Origin: Rhododendron vialii
Lineage: Eukaryota; Streptophyta; Magnoliopsida; Ericales; Ericaceae
Reading direction: 5' to 3'
NCBI RefSeq assembly: GCF_030253575.1
Contig: NC_080567.1
Span: forward strand, 15,627,001 to 15,691,000
DNA length: 64,000 nt
Shown: positions 36,096 to 48,744 of the stretch, piece by piece
How the letters are laid out: every line of letters starts with the position of its first letter
Numbering within the stretch: position 1 is the stretch's first letter
Made by a program: the position numbers and the translations under genes
The notes under the pieces: model-generated
What the model was told of the DNA's origin: nothing
Seen by the model: only the letters and a program-made list of their open reading frames with translations
The model's database searches: none

Positions 36096-36761
36096 AATTT
36101 GAAATACACGAAATAGCAACATACTTACTGTGTGTTTCTCAAAAAAATTCAAACTAAAATTGAACAAAAATAAAAAACACCCGCGTAATAACAAGATTCA
36201 AAAATTTACCAATGTTCAACTTCTAAATAGTTGGTGATGCCGGTGTGTTGTGCTCTCTTCTCACACCTTCTTCGCCTCAAAGTTGTATTGCTATTGTGGT
36301 GTGGTGAGAGTGGTGTTGTGGTGGCTGTGGTGGTGACTGATGGAGGAGAAGAAGAAACGGGGCAATAGGAGAAGAAGAAACGGGGCAATAGGAGAAGAAG
36401 AAACGGGGGAAGGAGAGAGAGACGGGAGGTGGGCCTGTGGGGTGGGGCTTGGTGGTGGCAGTAATGGTGGGTAGGTGGGTGGTGGCGGTAATGGTACCCG
36501 TGGGTGGTGGGAGTCGACTGGAGCTGTGGATGGACTGGAGAGAAAGAAAACCTAGGTTAGAAAAGGGAACGAACGGAAGAAGAAGGAATGGGATTGTTGG
36601 GTTATATGTATGTTATGTTTATTGTATAGAAGGGCAAAAAGAGGAGTTCAGGAATAATTTATTGGTTGTAAGTAGCAATTCCTTATAAGGTGGTGGTTTG
36701 TAGGTAGCAATTGACTGCGAGTAGCAAGAATTGGGTTGCAAATAGCGGCCACCTTTTGTTT

Positions 36762-37384
36762 TGCTTGATTTGTTGAGTTATATCTTCAATTGAGAGTAAG
36801 CGATATTAGTGTTGATAGTGCAAGCAAGTTCTACGTTATCGTCCGTCAATGCATTTGATTCATTTGCATACAGATTTCAGTCCTTTAAAGTTGGACCATT
36901 TTCAGAATTTCAATATACACTGGTCGACCAGGAAAAACAATTACACACTCCTCGATAATTTATTTTAGTCGTATTCAAAATCGTGTTGCACCGTGCCTTC
37001 AGGCACGGGCTCAATCCCTAGTATTACTACAAATTGCAACTGAATGAGAGGATTTTCTTGCGAACGTATAAATAGAGTCATGTACCATGAAATTTTTTTT
37101 CCTGACTACCAAAAGCGATTTATTTCATTTATGACAACATGACAACCAGAAACATAAATACATCAGCATCCCCATGGAAGCAGAAATATACAATTGATTT
37201 TCATGTATAAACCTCAACATAATGCACAAGTGCTAAATATGATTATCTTTTTCCACTAAACAACTACAAGATATATATCTATAAAAACGTGAAGCTCCAA
37301 AAGTGTTTCCTTTCTTCCAAAAATAACCCTCAAAAACACCCTAAATAATTGACCCAACCCAATTAAGGCTCCGTCGTGGAATCA
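36762..37384. other. Unassigned intergenic DNA
   Basis: AT-rich host DNA right of the MULE target duplication. Nothing recognisable. Confidence 0.4.
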
Positions 37385-37600
37385 AAAAAAATTTCTTATT
37401 TTTTAAGAAGACAATTTCAAGCTAAAAAATTATAAGTTTATTGAAATCTAAAAATATGTAATATGGATCTTGTTTGGAAGATCTCGATGATCTCTTTTAT
37501 ACGATGCACAAAAATTTTGAAAAATTAATTTTTATTTATTTTATTATTAAATTTAAAAATGTAAAATAAATTACTTATTTTTTAAAAAATTTTCTGGATG
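37385..37600 (-). mobile_element. AT-rich MITE-like repeat, copy 2 of 3
   Basis: Reverse-oriented relative of the block at 20525-20755: ATATGGATCTTGTTTGGAAG here is the reverse complement of the core of that copy, and similarity extends over about 150 bp. Confidence 0.55.
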
Positions 37601-39612
37601 GGAGCCTAGAAACAATACCACGCTGCCTCGTACACCGTCTCTGCACCCACCTTTATGATACGCCGCATTCAACTGTTGCAGCTCTCCAAAAGCCCATTCC
37701 CTTGCCGTTTCTCCTCTATGCACCGTGTTCTCTTCAAGCATGGCCACCTGTCGCATCTCTCACAACTCCCCCAGACCATTTGAAGAGCCTCTCGAATGTC
37801 CTTCCACCCAACTCTCCGACACTCGAGAGTTTCCTAGAATTAGCCCTTCGTTCTCATTTCAAGACTGAATTCTGGGGAAGAAATTGCCAAAGTCATCCAA
37901 CCGATTGGTAAGTTTCCGAAAAAATGTGTATTGCTCTCTCACTCTCTCTCATGGTGAATCTACAATGAAGCTTTTCTTGCTTATATGTGTAATATTATGC
38001 ACAGGAGTTGGATATATATGCATTGCACTTAAGGTGTTTGATGAATTGCTCCTGTTGCCCTTCCATTTATTGGATATCCAATGTATTCAATCTCTAAAAT
38101 TTAAGAGAATACTTGGTTTAATATATTATGTGATTGGCCTCGTTGGAAGAAAATACTCTCAAAGTGATCCCACGTAGCCAACTAAAAAGATTGTGGTATA
38201 CATCGTAATGACAGTCATAAAATAATATACATGAAGAGATGCCATGTAGCAAACTAATAAATTTTATCATCCTGGTGCTTTAGTTCCACACCATCAGAAA
38301 CTTTCATGTTTTTGTACACAGAAAATGAAAATAGCAGAATGCTTGTGAAAGTTAATTCATTGTTCTTCCTTTAAATTCCTGACTTCATGCAATTTGTGGA
38401 GGATTGCGTAAAACGACCAATGACCTCGGCAGTAGACATAACTTTTCACAAAATATGTGCAAGATGTTCGACAAAATGTCAGTTACAATCTGATTTTTAC
38501 GTTCTCTGGAAAAAATATCTTCTAAAGCATTGCTTCCTTTTGGTATGTGTATTTCTTCCTCAACTTTTGAGAATTTTTCCTTTTCTTTTGAGATTATGTT
38601 TCATATCACACTCAAATGCTTTCATTGACATTGTCAACAAACTAATCTAAGATCATTCTAATTTGGAGGGATGTATGAAGCGCTTTCCTTCAAACTCCTT
38701 TGCCAACAATCTGTCTATGCATAAAGTCTTATGCAACTTTGATCAGTTAGTTTTTTTTTTTTTGAACGTCTTTGATCTATTAGTTGTTCATAGGTTTTAT
38801 GTCTCGTTCTTGTTCATATTTTGTAAGTTCTTTATGTTGTACTTCTTTACTTTTAAGAAAGAAAAGAAACATTAAACTGCTTCTTTTAAGGGCAGTCAGC
38901 CTTGTTCACTCACTTCTCTGATTGATGTTATCTTCTCGCATATCACAATGACTATAGATCAATGCCTTACTATTACTGTACTAAAGTGGTGCTAAACGAC
39001 CTGGGAGACTCGAAGCCACTTCTTATATGTTGATTGTCCAATTTTCTAATTCTAATACATCAGACACCTTTGTTTCGAAGAAAAGGACACAAAAAAAAGG
39101 AGAAAAATCTTGCAGGGAATCTCATTTTGTTGTCTTCTTCACAATTGAATTAATTTCCAAAACTTCTTTATCCTCTTTAGCTACTGCAGAAGATATGGAG
39201 TGCCAGAAATAGTGTCACAAACTTAGTGCCTTTAAGTTCGCCTTCCCTTCTGATGATAAGATGCAATACTTCACCTTTAAAATGGAATCCTATTATGCCT
39301 GGATTTAAGAAATTTAACATCGTGGAACTCCCCCCCGGCTAGGTCTTCAGGTCTTGTAGGTGTAGGGGGGATTTTCTGATTCTAAGGTTACACAAGCGAT
39401 TTTGTTCAACCTTTTGCTCATCTTATTGGTTCTCAAGAACAACCACATCTCTGACAACTGGCTTTCCATATGCGCTCCACGAAGATCGCTACTTGGAGTC
39501 TATACAATTATATCTGCGTAGTTACAAATTTGCCATCACTAGCAAGAGATTTCCGAGTCGCTTGACCTTTTGGAGTATATATAGCCTTCATCTGTTGCAT
39601 TTAAGTTCCACG
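37601..39612. other. Unassigned DNA with an exon-like GC-richer block
   Basis: 37610-37916 is richer in GC and ends at GTAAGT. ATG 37655 reads MIRRIQLLQLSKSPFPCRF and on for 42 residues to a stop, and other frames stay open nearby, so this may be a decayed first exon with a targeting peptide. I cannot name the family. 37917-39612 holds nothing recognisable. Confidence 0.3.
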
Positions 39613-41290
39613 GAGTGCTAGAATGGTTGATGATGTTGTTGAAAGGAAAGGGTGGAAACCACTAAAGCCAGCAAGAGGGGGGCCGGATATATCTCACCAG
39701 TACTTTGCCGACAATTTGTGGTTTTTTTTTTTTTTTTTGTGGGGGGGGGGGGGTGAAGCAGCTGATAAGCAGGCTGAGGCCATGGCTAGCATCATGAGAA
39801 GGCTCTGTGAGACTGCTGGCCAAGAAGTCAACTTGGCTAAATCTAAGATGTATGTGTCCCCAAATGTACGTGTGTGTGGGGTGGGTGGGGGGAGGGTGAA
39901 GCAACTGATAAGTAGGCCGAGGCCATGGCTAGCACCATGAGAAGGTTCTGTGGGACTGCTAGCCAAGAAGTCAACTTGGCTAAATCCAAGATGTACATGT
40001 CCCCAAATGTACATGTAGGTAGGAAATTTCTAGGCAGGGCAAGTTGAGTTTAAACAATTGTTGCAGTTTGCTAGGTAACCAAGGCTGGTTGGGCTTAGTG
40101 GTGTCTTTAGGGACAAGAGAGGCTGTTGGACGTTCAATTATTCCTCATCTGCAGATTGAAGTTGATTCAGAAGTAGCAGCGAACTTGATCAAGAGGAGAG
40201 CTCTTGCAAATTCCCCTCACAAGTTGATGGAGGAAGAATGTAAAGAAACCATGCCAAAGACATGGAAGGATATTCTACACGTGGAACAAAAAAAACCCTA
40301 CTCATTTTAGCATATTTTTTTAGAAATGCGAGCTTAAAGGTGGGAAAGGGAAAGGAAATTTCTTTTTGGCAGGATGTTTGGTTTGGAAATGAAAGTCTCA
40401 AATCAAATGTCCCAAGATTATATACTTCGGTCCTAGCCAAAGATGAAAATCTATGTCACATATATAAAAGGAGAGGTGAGGATGGAATTTGGAACTTGCT
40501 TTTTAGAAGAGGTTTGTTTGCTTGGGAAGAAGAAGAACTCCAAAGACTGAACCATATTTTGACTGCTAGGCCATGTGCTCAACTTGTAGCAGAGATGCAA
40601 TGGTATGGTGAGCAACTACAGACAATCTTCCCTCTATCAAATCTCTATATGATATTTTGGAATCAGAAAGCACTGGGGTCTGGGGTCTATGTATCGCAGT
40701 GATGTGTAAATGGAGGAACGTAGCTACCCCTAGAGTTCAGCTTTTTGGATGGTTGACATGTGCCAGAAAGGTGAAGACATCATCACTATTGTCTTTCTTT
40801 TTTTCCTTTTTTTTTGGATGATCCGCCATCACTATTGTCTAGAATGGGTATTATTGAAGACAATTAGGACTCATTATGCAAATTCTGTGGTAACAGTCGG
40901 AAGATGATGGAATTTGTGGACAGACTGGATGAAATGGTGGGGGTGCTCGTGGGCTTCTCCTGGTTCAATTTCAATTTTGTTCAGATGGTGGAGAGGAGGG
41001 GAAATCAATGGAAGGTCAAGCACAATTATAAAGGCAATTTGGGATGCTATTCCTCTTGCTATCATTTGGTTTGTTTGGAAAACTAGGAAGGAGCTCTTGC
41101 TTGAGGTGACTGAACCGATATGGGGTGAACTGGGTCTAGAAAAATTCTCCTCCAAATTCATACTCGGTAGGAGACATGATTTGCGGGATGCAAAGTATCG
41201 AGGGAACTTGATTCTATGCCTTGTAATTTGGGATTTGCCTCTTTTTTCTTCTTTTTGTTGTTCTCGATGACTTAGTACATTTGTAGCTTT
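39613..41290 (+). pseudogene. Degenerate L1-like LINE fragment
   Basis: Pieces in several frames follow LINE order: reverse transcriptase (GGPDISHQYFADN, then AGQEVNLAKSKMYVSPNV), an RNase H-like scrap (IEVDSEVAANLI), the region VGKGKEISFWQDVWFGNESLK, a zf-RVT scrap (TPRVQLFGWLTCARKVK), and a C-terminal block (AIIWFVWKTRKELL). Stops and frame changes separate them, and the FADD-type active site reads FADN. T18 and G14 homopolymers interrupt the RT part. Confidence 0.8.
39753..40015 (+). repeat. 143-bp tandem duplication within the LINE RT region
   Basis: GTGAAGCARCTGATAAG at 39753 recurs at 39896, and similarity continues through AGAAGTCAACTTGGCTAAAT. Two copies, about 90% alike. Confidence 0.8.
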
Positions 41291-43047
41291 CTTTCCATCC
41301 TCCGTTGGCTTCTTGCCAACTTTTTTTTTTTTTTTTTTTGAAAGAAAGGCATATGTTTGGCAGGAAATTGGATGCTAATATAGTTTGGATGCACCTTTCT
41401 TAGCAACGCTTCCATTGTTCTATCCTTTCAATCCCTCTATAACACTTTCAAGATCAATAGATTTATCTTTCGCGGTCAGAAAAAGAAAAAGAGGAGGAAT
41501 TGCATTGTTCACTATATTTTGCGGGAAATGGTGGTCATTCCTTTGAAGAAAGAGAACTTTTTTGAGCTGATTTTGGCCGGAATTTGTCTTCATTGAGTTT
41601 AGATTAATCTTATTTCATTACAGTACACCCACAAAGAAAAAGAATGATGCGTTGTTTTCTTTATTGTCTTATTTGGTTCTGATTAGGTTTTGGCGTAGCG
41701 CGGGTGTACGCAAGTTCAATGAGAGTGTTTGGAGTTGCAAGTTACAGAAGCGTCCCTGCAAAAACTAATAATAAAAGAATGAAGCATAGAAAGGAAAAAC
41801 TTGCTTTGTTCACTTCACTTTTAATATTCAAATTCACACAATCATCCACGTGCACAGCACGTGCAACTTTACTAGTTGCTCATAAAAAAATAACAATAAA
41901 TCAAGAAGATTGGAAAGAACAAAGTAAAGTAACAGAATATTAAAAGAGATAATATACATATACATCTCCAATTCGCTTGTGCACAGAAAATTAAAAGGAC
42001 GTTCATTTACCACCAAAGATCTACTTGTTTGAAAATGAAGGCTATAGAGTATAGATCAGCATGCTAAGAAATGAAACACTATCCAATATATAGGAGATAA
42101 CAAGGGATAGAATTAGTGAGTGGGTTAAACATCCAACTAAGCAGATTTTATGATCAATTGAGCATCTCCACAAAAATAGCAGATTCCCAATATTGTTCTT
42201 TTGAAGTCAAAAGACCAAAAGAAGTGAAAAAGAAAGCATCAAAGTATACGTTATAGAGAAAACCACAAGGGCATTCATCCTAGAGCCACGATAAATCACT
42301 AGAGTATGTATACAACAAGCATACCATTGACAATTATAGAACCTTGGCCAAACCTCTAAAAGAACAGAAATTCTACAAAGCTGTTATGGCATTGCATGTG
42401 GTCACATGATTAGAGTATTACATCCGTAAAGCCAGGAACAATTAGATTTTGTTAGACCAGTTTGTTAACATTAAACACCAAAAACATCCCAACAAACTAA
42501 ACCTCAAATTAAATTGGACATAAAAAAAAATAATTGTGAACCATCAATAAAAGACAGAGAATCACACTACCACAATAGTAAGAGATTTGGTTGCCTGATA
42601 TTCATCACACTAAATCATAACGGGGAAGGAAATGAAGTATACTAAAACAAATAAATAAAACCCGCACCAAATCGTTGTTGCTCATTGTTCTGATGTCACT
42701 AAAACGTGAGAGAGCTGCAATGGTGGGTCACGGGTTTGGTGATGCAGATGGGTTGAGCTATCGGTATGGTCTCAGTTCAGAAGTGATAAGAGTTATGAGA
42801 AAACACAAATGAGGAAGGGAAATGAAAGGCTGAAGAGATAAAATATTAGATAAACACAAATATAATCATGAAAATATTAGAATTCAAATTCCACAAATGT
42901 AAACATGTACAATCAAATACATAAAAAATCAAAAAAAAAAAATAGAAACATTAATAACAAAAAGAGGACGAAATTCCTATATAACTGAGAACACAGAGAG
43001 ACGCTCCCAAAATGCTTGGTGTGGGCTGAACGTTGTTTGAATTTTTG
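41291..43047. other. Unassigned AT-rich DNA
   Basis: Starts with a T21 run at about 41319. No exon, RNA gene or element end is recognised on either strand. Confidence 0.4.
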
Positions 43048-43962
<915 letters not shown>

Positions 43963-44507
43963 TTCAAAATGCAAAATGAGAGAGGTCTTGTTTGAAATAG
44001 GAGTGAGAGGCGTGTACATCTTGGAAACCAACTTCCTTTATGGGTAAGATCTTGCAATCCCGAAACGAACTATGTCCGTTGGATTGATTAATAGACCGAA
44101 TCTCAACCTTGACTAATGTAATTGTATGGAAAGTTGAAATAAGTTCACATTTTAAAAGGAGATAAAATGAAAAACACCATTTGAATACATCGTCATTCCA
44201 TATGATAGCATCAATTTTCATTCTTGAAAATTACTAATACTCAATCTAATCCATTCTAAAACCACTCTCTCTGTTATATAGATTTTGGTGATTGAATATG
44301 GAAATAAGAAAAGATATTATTACCTTTTAGATCTCCAACCTTTGAAAATCACAGAAGAAGAAGGTATGTTTCTTAGAAATAGGAAAAAGTTTTAGCCTTT
44401 AAATAATCAATTTACCAATATCAATCATGGCCAATAAAAGGAGTAGTATGTTGCCGAAGATTTAGATGATTTTGGTGAACTACGTCATGCATTTTATAGC
44501 TTATAGG
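43963..44507. other. Unassigned DNA
   Basis: AT-rich, nothing recognisable on either strand. Confidence 0.4.
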
Positions 44508-44736
44508 TAGGGGCGGAGGCACATGGGTACAAGGGAGGGCAGCCGACTCCACTGGCTGTCAAATTTTCCTTGAGATAGGTATAATTTTTATTAATTTGAC
44601 CCCAAATTTTCATAGGAATAGGTATAATTTAGTTATTTTTGCCCCACAAAAATTCTCTAAATTGCCCCAACTTGTTTTAAGTGCATATAAATCTAATTTT
44701 TGACTCCACTAACCAAAATTCCTGGCTCCGCCTTTG
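44508..44736. mobile_element. 229-bp hAT-like MITE
   Basis: Starts TAGGGGCGGAGG and ends CTCCGCCTTTG, with TTATAGG on both sides (44501-44507 and 44737-44743). GGGGCGGAG termini with a 7-8-bp duplication fit hAT MITEs common in plants. Confidence 0.65.
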
Positions 44737-45029
44737 TTATAGGCAGGCGATTTAGGAAATCTCAGCTGAAGATTTGTACATTTGATAACAGTATAATAGG
44801 AATTCTCAGCCTAAGAAAATAAGGAATCAATATTTTAGGAAATCTCAATCGAAGATTTGTACATTTGATAATAGTGTATTAGAAAATCACAATTTTTTGT
44901 GCCTAAGATTTGTACCCTCGTTCATTATTCCCAAATATATATCTCTAATCCTACTATCCGTAAATATCAATCGTTAAAAAAATGTGTACCAATCCAGTGG
45001 TCCAAAATATAGGAAATTCAAAAAACACT

Positions 45030-45320
45030 GCTCCATGTTCAGTGACAATATTTGTCTTCGTAGCGACGCAAAAATGTCCCTTCCAAGTGAAGTAATGAAC
45101 ATCGTCGATCCCAGACTCATTGTGGAAGAGGATGAGGAGCCAAGTAGGACCAACCAAAACAGCACAAGAAATACTGTGAAAGTGGAGGTTTGCCTTGCAT
45201 CCGTTCTTCAAATTGGAGTTTCGTGTTCTGCTGAGCTATCAGGGGAAAGAATGAATGCAAGAGATGTTCTTAAGGAACTGCACAAGATTAGAAATTTGTT
45301 TATGGAGAACATGCAATTTT
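45030..45320 (+). pseudogene. LRR receptor-like kinase fragment, kinase C-terminus
   Basis: Encodes about 95 residues in one open frame resembling the end of the kinase domain of EFR/Xa21-type LRR receptor kinases: SMFSDNICLRSDAKM, LPSEVMNIVDPRLIVEE, then SVLQIGVSCSAELSGERMN and ARDVLKELHKIRN. Everything upstream (LRRs, transmembrane, kinase core) is missing, and a MITE follows immediately, so this is a remnant. Confidence 0.78.
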
Positions 45321-45334
45321 TTTTTTTACGATCT

Positions 45335-45488
45335 TGCTAACCTCCGCCCACTAGACCGGAGGATATTAAGTATAGATTGACAAATAAGTCCGAATATCAA
45401 TACACATTTTACGGATATTAATACACTTTTTTCGAATATCGATATACTTTCTACCCATTATCCTACGTTTAATGGGCGAAGATTAGCA
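45335..45488. mobile_element. 154-bp MITE
   Basis: TGCTAACCTCCGCCCA at the left is inverted as TGGGCGAAGATTAGCA at the right. Between are three ACGGATATTAATACAC-like repeats similar in style to the arrays of the 9.4-kb MULE, so it may be a miniature derivative of that type. Confidence 0.6.
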
Positions 45489-46675
45489 TTTTCCTTTTTT
45501 TTTAAACTTAATTTGGATAACACAGTTATTGTTTATGTTTGTTAAAAAAAAAACGGATTGCTTTATATGGCATAAAGGTTAATTAAGTGTACTAGATATT
45601 ATTGTTTACTTGGTCCAAATTAAAAAGCTCAATGTGTTAGAGGAACTGTTGGTTTTGGTCCAAATTAAAAAAAAAACGGATTGCTCAATGTGTAAGAAAA
45701 TTTTCTTACCTGTCCAACTTGTAATGATCCAAGATATACAGTCCGGAGAGAGGTCCAGCGTGTGTAGAGGCGCACTGTTTTTCCATTGCAGAAAGAGTTG
45801 ACTGGGATAGCAAGACGGGGGGGGGGGGGGGGGAAGGGCGGCGTGTGGTGTTTTTAAAACTGAAAGCTTTATGGTCAAGGATGTTTTTGTTTAGTGCGTA
45901 CTTCAGAAGGACATTTTTTTATGCTTGTGGAGCCTGTGCATGTGATTTTAATGTCTTTGTGAGTGCTTCATAGAAACTCTGAGAGGTGGTGTTTTTGTGA
46001 GGGAAATTGGTACTACTTCGCATATTGCTGATTCTTCATTGTTCACTGAAGAAGCACCGGCTCTTTTGATATCCATCACTGTTCAAATGCACAATGTTAA
46101 GCAGAGAGGCTCCTAATTCTAACAAGGAGCATGTGGGTAGTGATTCAGTTGGGAATGGAAGCGTCATTAACAAAGACTCAAGGAAAGGAATTCATCATTA
46201 TTATTGTCTCAGAAGTCTGGTTTTGTGGCCCGGCCCACAACTATTTAATCGGTTAATGCATTAAGTTGGAGACATTTGACGACAAATGGAAGAAATGGAA
46301 TTAAGACACCTTTTCTTTACAGACATTCCCAAAAAAAAAAAAAAAAAACCTTCGCCTTGCAAGCTACGGGCTACCCTTACGATCTCCTGGTGCTAGTGTT
46401 GGTTTGGTTTCTTTTTTTTGGTCTATCTGCATGGGACATGGCCATGTGGGTTTTTCTTTCTTTCTTTTCCTTTCGATCTCCTGGTGCTAGTATGATGTTG
46501 GTTCCATTTCACATGGTATTAGAGCTTTGTTTTTTGGTAGGTTATGGGGTTCAAGTCTCTCCGTTGGTATTTGTTCCCTGTTTTGATTCTCCCCTTCGCA
46601 TTCTATTTCTCTTTCAATCTCCATATCCTAGACAAGGTTGCACATTCGGGAGGGTGTTGGATTAGCTTAATATAT
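45489..46675. other. Unassigned DNA with homopolymers and a possible LTR fossil
   Basis: Contains a G17 run near 45816, an A18 run near 46330, a repeated CGATCTCCTGGTGCTAGT (about 46380 and 46473), and ACATGGTATTAGAGC near 46510 that looks like an LTR end plus a tRNA-Met primer site of a Ty1/copia element. No element can be delimited. Confidence 0.4.
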
Positions 46676-46875
46676 ACTCCCTTCATCCTAATTTGTTTAT
46701 CCAATTGTCGAAATTCGTGTCTTTTAAAAATATACTTATATTTTTCATTTTATAATATTTTTTTAAAAATTTTGAAGATTTTGTATAGTAAAACTAATTG
46801 AGATCTACTAAACAAGATCTATATTGCATATTAAAAATATTACGAATTAAAAATTATAGACAATTTTTTTAGAGG
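46676..46875 (+). mobile_element. AT-rich MITE-like repeat, copy 3 of 3
   Basis: Starts ACTCCCTTCATCCTAATTTG and shares AACAAGATCTATATTGCATA with copies at 20525 and 37385. The start resembles the CTCCCTCCG MITE terminus. Confidence 0.5.
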
Positions 46876-47851
46876 TCAAACATGGGTCCAATAATAATGT
46901 GCAGCTTGAAAGTCGCAGGAGATTCTGCGTCCTTCGGGATTGGGATAAGATGTGTTAGTTTATTAGCGCTTTTAAATGTCAATTATCTATTTTGGTGGGC
47001 TTCTCATATTATTGGCATTTTATTCAGTTGTGTGGCTTTTGAAGTTCACTTTAATTTCGTGTGCCATTATGCATGCATACAGGTATCGCGTGGCTGAAAT
47101 TGAATGGGTTCGTGATATATCTCCAAGCGCAGGAACAACACAGAGAGAAGATGTACGTGTTACAGTTTGACTTCCGTCTATTATTTTTAAGAATGGAACC
47201 AGAAGGTTTAGTGGCGGCGACTGCCACGATTAAAATTTTAAAAAATGCAATTATTATATGTAAAAAAAAAATTATGCCCAACTTATATAGTCTCGTCACT
47301 ACTAGATTTTTTTTAGTATACATTTCGCCACTGCTAGAGTAAAATCTTGGTTCCGTCCTTGATTATATTCCTAAACTGCGTCCAAGGCCTCTAAAAAATC
47401 AAGCCGACAGTCTTATTGAACGTATACCTCAGAGGCCTAGGGGGAGGATCTTGGTTGCACCTTTTCTGCCTTTCTTTACCTTAATTGGTTCATGAGGCCT
47501 GCATGTCATCATGATGTCATCTAATTAGCATTCAACTTCCTCTTTTCTTTTTCATTTCCTGCCACCGTTGACCTCTTGCCAACGGTTTTTATTAGGTATA
47601 TATATAATCTGAAACCAAACTGTGCAAAGGATTCTATTTCAATGCATTGGCCTAAATTTTTTTTTTTTTTCCAGAAATATTGAAATGTTGAAGAGGTTAA
47701 CAGCTTTTATTAATTTCTTGTATGTTTTTAATTTCCTTTGGCTTTTTCATCTCTTTTACGCTATGCTAGATGTACAGAATGTTTATGTGAAGCTCAGCTA
47801 TGAGATCATCTTTCTTGAAAATGTTTACCAAAAAAAGACCCAAGAAGTAGT
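46876..47851. other. Unassigned DNA
   Basis: AT-rich, no recognised gene. GTGGCGGCGACTGCC near 47210 with CACTGCTAGAG near 47330 might mark a small eroded MITE. Confidence 0.35.
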
Positions 47852-47879
47852 ATGTTTACAATTATTACAACCTCCAGAG

Positions 47880-48000
47880 CTATGCTAAGATGGCTCGATC
47901 TCCCGCACCAAGTGATGGAAATTGTCAATTCGAATATCGTTATGCAAGAAGAGGAAGAAAGGTCCATAGGAGGGACCAGCCAAAGCACTAAAGTTGTTCT
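47880..48000 (+). pseudogene. Second LRR receptor-like kinase scrap
   Basis: About 40 residues, LPHQVMEIVNSNIVMQEEEE followed by RSIGGTSQSTK, aligning with the same part of the kinase C-terminus as the fragment at 45030 (LPSEVMNIVDPRLIVEE). It is too short to be functional. Two relics 2.6 kb apart suggest a former receptor-kinase gene or cluster here. Confidence 0.55.
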
Positions 48001-48271
48001 TGTAGAAAAACATATTACTGCTTCCGCTCTAATTTACTGATAATTGATTGAATTGGTTTTTTATAAGAATCTACATAAATATTATACATGATTTTAATGG
48101 CTCAAAGCAGTTTTGGAAGTCCCAAAGTGGATCCCACACAATTCGGTGTACACTTGCTGCACAAATTTGTTGTACCTGCGCGTAGTGGGGCTAGAATGGA
48201 ATTGAAATCTCAAAAGAAGAAATATATGACGAAATTGGAAGACTTTACGGACTTAAATTGGATTGAGGCAT

Positions 48272-48397
48272 AATTATGGTCCAATAATGTTGTGTACACA
48301 CATAAGTAGTTATGTAAACCAAGAGTTTAGTTGGAATTATGGTCCAATAATGTTGTGTACACACATAAGTAGTTATGTAAACCAAGAGTTTAGTTGG
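48272..48397. repeat. 63-bp perfect tandem duplication
   Basis: AATTATGGTCCAATAATGTT...TTTAGTTGG occurs twice in a row (48272-48334 and 48335-48397) without visible differences, so it is recent. Confidence 0.92.
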
Positions 48398-48744
48398 AAT
48401 AAACAGTTTTACAGAACGCAAACGGTAATTAGTATTTTATGTAACTACTGAAGTGGTTTACGATGTGTGGTCAACAATACAAATTTTAGAAGTTTTGGGG
48501 GTAAATCTGTGATACATGTAAATGTAGCTTAAAATCAAACTTCATCTCTTCAGGCTTTGCTGTTTCTCAGTATTACTGTGTTCGGGTGGAATCAGTAGCT
48601 TGTTGTATGGCTGGATTTGTATCCGAGTGATTTTGTAGATACCGTATGGCTTGATTGAAAGAGCTGGTTTGTTTTTTTTGAAAAATAAAAGTACTCCAAT
48701 TCTTTTTTTCTTTTTCCCCTCTTTCTAAAGTGCAAGTGAAACCG

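Larger units (their letters stand above)
27340..36753 (+). mobile_element. 9.4-kb Mutator-like element (MULE) with transposase-OTU gene
   Basis: The ends are inverted repeats: GGTGGCCGGTATTTGCAACG on the left against GGTGGCCGCTATTTGCAACC on the reversed right, continuing through CTTGCTACTCG for about 45 bp. TTTTGTTT flanks both sides (27332-27339 and 36754-36761). Inside are a MULE transposase gene with an OTU-type C-terminus (27811-31204, plus), a second OTU-like exon (32169-32423, plus), a minus-strand gene (32838-34045) and three arrays of GGATATTAATATCC-type palindromes. Nonsense codons and frameshifts show this copy is dead, but its ends are well kept. An 8-bp duplication is slightly short for MULEs (usually 9-11). 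Confidence 0.82.

Noticed and set aside
46500..46520. Ty1/copia LTR end plus tRNA-Met primer site
   Set aside because: ACATGGTATTAGAGC fits loosely, but no LTR body, coding region or target duplication could be found.
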